Shown here piece after piece: positions 5,504 through 8,802 of a DNA stretch of 8,802 bases (within the stretch, counting starts at the first letter, position 1; every line of letters starts with the position of its first letter). The notes under the pieces are model-generated. The model was not told where the DNA came from, searched no databases, and saw nothing but the letters and a program-made list of their open reading frames with translations. The translations under genes and the position numbers were made by a program. Source of the stretch: Chloroflexota bacterium (GTDB lineage: Bacteria > Chloroflexota > Dehalococcoidia > Lucifugimonadales > JADFKI01). The stretch spans positions 1 through 8,802 of the forward strand of contig JAGGDZ010000095.1 in the NCBI GenBank assembly GCA_024648655.1. The letters run 5' to 3'.

Positions 5504-6298
5504 ATGGATATTACTTTCGAGAGAGGCAGCGAGGACTCGCCGAAGGGTCATGCCTTTGTGTACTTCAGAAGCTCGATGGATGCGAGAGACGTGTGGGCGA
5601 GCTACATAGTCATGCTGCCGATTACGGTGGACGTGGCTAAGTACGCGCCCCCTTTTCTGATGAGCCTGATACCCGACGGGAGCATGAATGACATGTCGGC
5701 ATTTGCGTTTCCACCCGCCCCTGAGCAGATGCGGAGCTTTGAGCAGATTCAGCAGTTGGCGGAGATGCGCGACGACGATGTACTGTTCGGGGGAACATTC
5801 AATACGTCGGACCTGCCAAGCATGATGCTTGCCGCCGGAGACGCCGTAGAAAAGTACACGGAACTATACATCGCGGCTACGGAGCAAGCAGGGCTTGCGG
5901 AAGTTACACCTGACGCGGAGGCACTCGATGAAGGCAGCGTCGGGTTCAGCGAGGTCATGTACGGGCTTATGAGCGACAGCGACAAACTGGCGGAGCTGAC
6001 AACGCTCGTTGGGAAGCTGAGGTTCGCGGTGGATAGCAGCGAAGAGGCGCTAATCAAGGAAGCGGAGGCAGACATCGCCTCGCTGTCTCGATACATGGAT
6101 TTCGACCACAAGGTCGAGCGCATCGTGGACGGCGTCAAGGAAGGTAGCGAAGATGCGCGAAGGCTTACGATGCTGTATGTGCAGCGGTGCTACTGTATAG
6201 TGCAGGAAGACTACCTGATGCTTGGGAATGTCGAGGAGCAGATCGCGGCGATTGAAGGGGAAGGCGGCGACGGGAGTTGGCAGAAAGTACGGGATTGA
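5504..6298 (+). CDS. Uncharacterised acidic soluble protein (264 residues)
   Basis: I cannot assign a function. The protein is acidic, with no signal peptide and no membrane segment. The N-terminal part (residues 1-60: MDITFERGSEDSPKGHAFVY, then DVWASYIVMLPITVDVAKYAPPFLMSL) looks like a compact alpha/beta region with conserved-looking Pro and aromatic positions. A Met/Phe/Pro-rich link (60-80) follows. The rest is mostly helical, with heptad-like acidic stretches (about 155-205) and a C-terminal helix ending in GEGGDGSWQKVRD. Its overall style recalls a conserved hypothetical family seen in Chloroflexota, which is an impression only. Base use matches the neighbours, so it looks resident. The ribosome binding site is weak (AAGG at 5489-5492, eleven bases upstream). 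It diverges from pyrD and converges on the FAD oxidase, so it is probably monocistronic. Confidence 0.85.
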   Translation: MDITFERGSEDSPKGHAFVYFRSSMDARDVWASYIVMLPITVDVAKYAPPFLMSLIPDGSMNDMSAFAFPPAPEQMRSFEQIQQLAEMRDDDVLFGGTFNTSDLPSMMLAAGDAVEKYTELYIAATEQAGLAEVTPDAEALDEGSVGFSEVMYGLMSDSDKLAELTTLVGKLRFAVDSSEEALIKEAEADIASLSRYMDFDHKVERIVDGVKEGSEDARRLTMLYVQRCYCIVQEDYLMLGNVEEQIAAIEGEGGDGSWQKVRD

Positions 6299-6339
6299 CA
6301 GAATTCTCTGCCCAAGGCGGCGCCAAGATGCAACCGTCC

Positions 6340-7506
6340 CTATGCCAGCACTTGCATTGCGTAGCGGGAGCGGAGCAAGTCTCCGGTTTCGAAGCGATTG
6401 AGGTTGAGCATTGAGATGTCAACGCACTCGGCAGCGCCTTTGGTTATTAGCTCCGCCATCGCCTTGCCAATCATTGGAGATTCCTTGAAGCCATGCCCGC
6501 TGAAACCTACGGCGCAATAGAGGCCGTCTATACCTTCAATGCGGTCTAGGATGGGATGCCAGTCGGGTGTAACCGTGAACGCGCCGGACCATCCACCTCG
6601 GAATACGGCGCGCGACATCGCGGGGATGCGCTTGGCGATCGCCTCGAATGTAGGCCCAACGACATCCATATCCACACCCTGGTTAAAAGTGTCAGCGTCC
6701 ACGAACTCCTCTTCGCCGGCGCCTATCATCGTGAGTCCACCGATGTCGGGACGAGCAGAGAAGCCATTGAGATTGTCGGCGACTATGGGATGGTCGGTGT
6801 CGGGTCCGGGTGGCCGTCGTAGCACGACTACCTGATGGCGCAGAGGACGAATCGGCACATCAACGCCGACCGCGCTCAATAGACGGTCGCTCCAGGGACC
6901 GGCGGCGACAACGGCAATAGCTGTCTCAACGCGCGCTTCGCCGGTGAGAACGGCGGTGACCTTGCCGCCGCTTACCTCGATGCCGGTTACGTTTGTGCCG
7001 TCCCGAACGCTCGCCCCCATCTCGCGGGCACGGTTGGCGAATCCCAGGGTTACGGAGTATGGGTCGGCGTAGCCGGACTCTGATTCGTAGGCAAAGGATT
7101 CATCGCCTTCGACGGCGAGCATAGGGGCAAGTTCACGCATGTCTTCGATTGAGACGATTTCGCTTGCTATGCCAAGTCGTCGATGCATTGCGACGTTTTC
7201 GTACATCGCCTCCCTGTCTTCCCTGCCCACTATGAGGAAATATCCGGTGCGAGTGTATCCTGAGGGAGTGCCTGTGAGTTCTTCGAAGTTCTTGAAGATT
7301 TCGAGGCTCTTCCAGGCGAGGACGGATGTAACCTCATTGGAGTAGTGCATGCGGAGGATCGCCTGCGACTTGCTTGTGGAGCCTGAGGCGAGTACATCGC
7401 GCTCCAATAGCAGCGTGTTGGTCAAGCCTTGCTCGGCGAGGTTGTACAGGATGCTGCAACCCATGACGCCGCCGCCGATGATTACCGCGTCCGCCGTGTT
7501 AGCCAT
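6340..7506 (-). CDS. FAD-dependent oxidoreductase, DAO family (sarcosine oxidase beta / glycine oxidase-like)
   Basis: A complete 388-residue DAO-family flavoprotein. The N-terminal Rossmann motif is AVIIGGGVMGCSIL (glycines 11, 12, 13, 16), and Glu35 in LLLERD binds the FAD ribose. SGSTSKSQAILRMHYSN follows at about residues 41-57, the usual isoalloxazine-side region. A middle substrate domain is followed by the second FAD region VVAAGPWSD, then PDWHPILDRIEGIDGLYCAVGFSGHGFKESP, the typical C-terminal flavin segment. Such enzymes oxidise N-methylated or free amino acids to imines and release H2O2, or pass electrons on. Sarcosine, dimethylglycine, glycine or proline-like substrates are possible and cannot be separated here. 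No SoxA, SoxD, SoxG or folate-binding partner is adjacent, so it is probably a monomeric type. AGGAGG (7515-7520) eight bases before the ATG fixes the start. The IS relic begins only about 42 bases upstream. Confidence 0.9.
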   Translation of the reverse strand: MANTADAVIIGGGVMGCSILYNLAEQGLTNTLLLERDVLASGSTSKSQAILRMHYSNEVTSVLAWKSLEIFKNFEELTGTPSGYTRTGYFLIVGREDREAMYENVAMHRRLGIASEIVSIEDMRELAPMLAVEGDESFAYESESGYADPYSVTLGFANRAREMGASVRDGTNVTGIEVSGGKVTAVLTGEARVETAIAVVAAGPWSDRLLSAVGVDVPIRPLRHQVVVLRRPPGPDTDHPIVADNLNGFSARPDIGGLTMIGAGEEEFVDADTFNQGVDMDVVGPTFEAIAKRIPAMSRAVFRGGWSGAFTVTPDWHPILDRIEGIDGLYCAVGFSGHGFKESPMIGKAMAELITKGAAECVDISMLNLNRFETGDLLRSRYAMQVLA

Positions 7507-7547
7507 GTTAGGGGCCTCCTGTCAGGATGTTGACATGTTACCACTAA

Positions 7548-7587
7548 CAGTAACCGTCCCAAAGTTGCAGTAACCGTCCCAAAGTTG
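7548..7587. repeat. Perfect 20-bp tandem duplication at the left end of the IS relic
   Basis: CAGTAACCGTCCCAAAGTTG occurs twice back to back (7548-7567 and 7568-7587) without mismatch. The inner copy is the tip of the left terminal inverted repeat; the outer copy is an extra. It lies in the probable promoter region of the minus-strand FAD oxidase gene. Confidence 0.95.
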
Positions 7588-8082
7588 ATGTGATAAGAAA
7601 GAAGCGGGAAGCCTGATAAGATTTTAAGTGAACAACCAAAATCAGAGGAGTCCCCGCCAATGCCAAGAGTACGATTTACACTACCCGAGGTCAAGGAGCA
7701 TCCGGACTCACTCGCCCGTCGAGCTGTCCAAATTGCGCAGGAGTTGCATTCCACAAGCACGGGCAAATGGAGGATGTGGAGTTGAGACGGCTGGTGGAGG
7801 AGTCTGACCAGGCACAAACGAGTGGCAGGACTTCCGGAGACGAACAATGGGATGGAGCGTGTGATAGGAAGGAGCAAGATAGGATACAAGACAGTGAGGG
7901 GGTACAAGAGCATAGAGGCTATGTTGAACGATTTATAGCTGACGCAGTGGGTGTGGAGTGGCGATGACGGACTGTCGCCGGGTGAGTTGGTAGCGGCGTA
8001 ATCGCGCGGCGCCTGAAATAGCAGGCTGCTGTGTCTTGTTCACTCCTCCCGAAACTCCACACCGTCTTCGGGACGGTTACCG
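7568..8082. mobile_element. MITE-like internally deleted insertion sequence, about 515 bp
   Basis: The left end (7568-7592) and the reverse complement of the right end (8058-8082) match at 20 of 25 positions, sharing the core GTAACCGTCCC; four of the five differences are transitions. Between them are a short open frame with a good ribosome binding site and a transposase-like C-terminal end, with a total coding span far too short for a full transposase. This is the structure expected of an IS that lost its interior and could be moved only in trans. No clear target-site duplication is visible outside the ends. The 20-bp duplication of the left tip complicates defining the boundary; the element could begin at 7548. 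The IS family is not assigned. Confidence 0.7.
7660..8001 (+). pseudogene. Degraded transposase remnant (N-terminal and C-terminal ends only)
   Basis: A frame with good ribosome binding site AGAGGAG (7644-7650, nine bases upstream) starts at 7660: MPRVRFTLPEVKEHPDSLAR, 41 residues, then a TGA at 7783. In the same frame after that stop the text becomes transposase-like: SLTRHKRVAGLPETNN, then GMERVIGRSKIGYKTVRGYK and SIEAMLNDL. A TAG follows at 7939, then LTQWVWSGDDGLSPGELVAA and the final TAA at 7999-8001. The TNNxxER pattern, containing the third catalytic acidic residue, and the following basic RSKxxxKTVRGYKS are typical of the C-terminus of certain DDE transposases. Two in-frame stops and the loss of some hundreds of residues between the ends show it is dead. 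Whether the 41-residue frame is truly the transposase N-terminus is inferred from its position. Confidence 0.75.
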
Positions 8083-8094
8083 CTCGTAAACTTA

Positions 8095-8123
8095 TTGACA
8101 CCGTGGGGCTTGTAGGATACTCT
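8095..8123 (+). promoter_or_regulatory. Candidate sigma70 promoter driving the structured RNA region
   Basis: A perfect -35 TTGACA (8095-8100) is followed after 17 bases by TACTCT (8118-8123), a poor three-of-six -10. GATACT at 8116-8121 is a better hexamer but at 15 bases. A start near 8130 would place the first paired bases of the RNA directly at its 5' end. The -35 lies 12 bases outside the right end of the IS relic. Confidence 0.45.
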
Positions 8124-8129
8124 CTTCTG

Positions 8130-8402
8130 GGGGCTAGATGTTCCTCTGTAATCTGTTGCCCTGGACTACCGGGGCGAAGTGATAGAGCGCGACACTGTAG
8201 TGGACAGCCGAACTAGCAGAGACATGAGCGGCTTTGGCTCCGCAGCGCAGCTGACGGTTGCCGCTGCAGCCTGTGTCCGGCGGCCTGACAACCGCACATT
8301 AGTGCTACCCAGCCCCATCCGGGAGCTGACACCGTGAGGCCCTGCGGCTCCCGTAGCCCAAGCCCACGAATCGGCATCCCTGCGCCGTATGATGGGCTTT
8401 TT
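8130..8402 (+). ncRNA. Candidate structured RNA (independent ncRNA or long regulatory leader)
   Basis: Domain 1: GCTA, GTTC and CTGT (8133-8149) pair with ACAG, GAAC and TAGC (8204-8217), a 12-bp interrupted stem enclosing a 9-bp hairpin (8156-8164 with 8169-8177, loop ACTA). Domain 2: GCAGCG (8242-8247) can pair with CGCTGC (8262-8267), flanked by GGCT/AGCC. Alternatively CGGTTGCCGC (8255-8264) pairs with GCGG (8280-8283) plus CAACCG (8289-8294); the two folds exclude each other. Domain 3: CGGGAGC (8320-8326) pairs with GCTCCCG (8347-8353). A terminator-like hairpin follows. The promoter upstream, the dense pairing and the T-run downstream support an RNA of about 270 nt. No known family is recognised, and GC-rich DNA yields some stems by chance. 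Confidence 0.4.
8360..8402 (+). terminator. Hairpin plus T-run, terminator or attenuator
   Basis: AAGCCCA (8360-8366) pairs with TGGGCTT (8393-8399). Inside, after a 5x5 internal loop, CGGC (8372-8375) pairs with GCCG (8384-8387) around an 8-base loop. The stem runs into five T's (8398-8402). A second AGCCCA (8355-8360) is an alternative 5' arm, which could matter if it is an attenuator. It lies about 115 bases before the ATG at 8517. Confidence 0.55.
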
Positions 8403-8516
8403 GCGCGCCTAGACAGGTACTCCCAGGCTTGGGATCCTTTTGGCAGTCTGCCTTCACCCTCCTGCTAGTCGCCACCATATGTTTGTCATTCCGGGATAAT
8501 CGAGAGGAGCAATGCC

Positions 8517-8802
8517 ATGTTGACACGACTATTCACCCACCGACTCAGCTCTCTGAACAACCGTTCTCCGGGCATGCGCCTGAGGTGGGTTGGCTTCGCA
8601 TTTGCGCTGGCCGCCCTGACCCTGGTGACTCTGAACCCGGGGGGAGCTGTGCCGTCGGCTCAAGCCCAGAGCGAAACGACGGTCCTGGTCAACAACATCA
8701 ATGGACACACTAATTTGAATTCTCTGGGCCAGCTTGATATTGCCCAGGCCTTCACGACCGGGAGCAACAGCCTCGGCTATACGGTGCGTAGCATTGAGAT
8801 CA
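8517..8802 (+). CDS. Exported protein with N-terminal signal peptide, C-terminus off the window
   Basis: The first 95 residues of a gene that runs off the right edge. GAGAGGAG (8502-8509) seven bases before this ATG fixes the start; a nearby ATG at 8512 is followed by an immediate stop. A long basic N-region (MLTRLFTHRLSSLNNRSPGM, then RLRW) precedes a hydrophobic core (VGFAFALAALTLVTL) and PGGAVPSAQA-Q, a good signal peptidase I site after Ala50 (AQA). The mature part begins QSETTVLVNNINGHTNLNSL and continues GQLDIAQAFTTGSNSLGYTV with RSIEI. This resembles the beta-rich extracellular 'choice-of-anchor' type domains (LVSN...Q.FTTG....GYTLxSIEI) common in surface proteins of Chloroflexota and some actinobacteria. 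It is probably cell-surface or secreted; its role is unknown. The region upstream may be its regulatory leader. Confidence 0.8.
   Translation, partial: MLTRLFTHRLSSLNNRSPGMRLRWVGFAFALAALTLVTLNPGGAVPSAQAQSETTVLVNNINGHTNLNSLGQLDIAQAFTTGSNSLGYTVRSIEI

Larger units (their letters stand above)
8083..8516 (+). other. Non-coding stretch between the IS relic and the exported-protein gene
   Basis: About 430 bp with no convincing protein gene on either strand; the frames present lack ribosome binding sites and protein-like composition. It contains a TTGACA hexamer (8095-8100), several nested hairpins between 8133 and 8353, a hairpin with T-run at 8360-8402, and the ribosome binding site GAGAGGAG (8502-8509) of the next gene. 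I looked for tmRNA, SRP RNA, RNase P RNA and common riboswitch cores and recognised none. Confidence 0.6.

Noticed and set aside
7767..7967. 66-residue plus-strand frame within the IS relic
   Set aside because: Its later part (QWDGACDRKEQDRIQDSEGV) is out of frame with the transposase-like TNNGMERVIGRSKIGYKTV text; at most its first residues preserve a frameshifted piece of the transposase.
8083..8402. tmRNA, SRP RNA or RNase P RNA
   Set aside because: No tRNA-like ends or TpsiC arm with CCA, no SRP helix 8 GGAA-type motif, and no GAGGAAAGTCC or ACAGAAA RNase P signatures were found.
8429..8713. 94-residue plus-strand frame overlapping the exported-protein gene
   Set aside because: The +1 alternative frame from 8517 has a ribosome binding site, signal peptide and family-like mature sequence; this one has neither.

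Overview
The window is a gene-dense stretch of bacterial chromosome with moderately high G+C. It carries housekeeping and catabolic genes on both strands, one degraded insertion element, and gene fragments at both edges. The best lineage guess is Chloroflexota (Dehalococcoidia or SAR202-like). This rests on the style of the secreted protein at the right edge, the uncharacterised acidic 264-residue protein, and the transposase remnant. It is recollection of sequence style, not a search result.

Left part (1-1440, minus strand): a metal-uptake unit. A Fur/Zur-family repressor (882-1355) has a clear TTGACA promoter upstream. It is followed on the same strand by a zinc/manganese ABC-transporter substrate-binding lipoprotein (1-781, running off the left edge). 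The lipoprotein carries a low-complexity His/Asp/Glu metal-binding segment encoded by three tandem 33-bp units. An inverted repeat in the gap between the two genes is a candidate operator. The permease and ATPase genes would be expected beyond the left edge.

Centre left (1441-4301, mostly plus strand): a RidA-like deaminase, a possible tiny single-pass membrane protein on the minus strand, and a tightly coupled pair, a Cof-type HAD phosphatase and a ribokinase-type PfkB sugar kinase only 4 bases apart. A strong hairpin at 4238-4275 separates this pair from the convergent pyrD.

Centre right (4302-7506): class 2 (quinone-dependent) dihydroorotate dehydrogenase on the minus strand, divergent from an uncharacterised soluble acidic protein on the plus strand. 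A DAO-family FAD-dependent amine/amino-acid oxidase on the minus strand converges on the latter.

Right part (7507-8802): an accessory-looking region. A roughly 515-bp MITE-like relic of an IS has imperfect 25-bp terminal inverted repeats, with one tip duplicated as a 20-bp tandem repeat. It retains only the two ends of its transposase gene. Just outside its right end, a TTGACA hexamer begins a ~430-bp stretch with no convincing protein gene but many nested hairpins and a hairpin plus T-run at 8360-8402. I read this as a candidate structured ncRNA or long regulatory leader. It precedes the start of an exported protein (8517 onward) that runs off the right edge.
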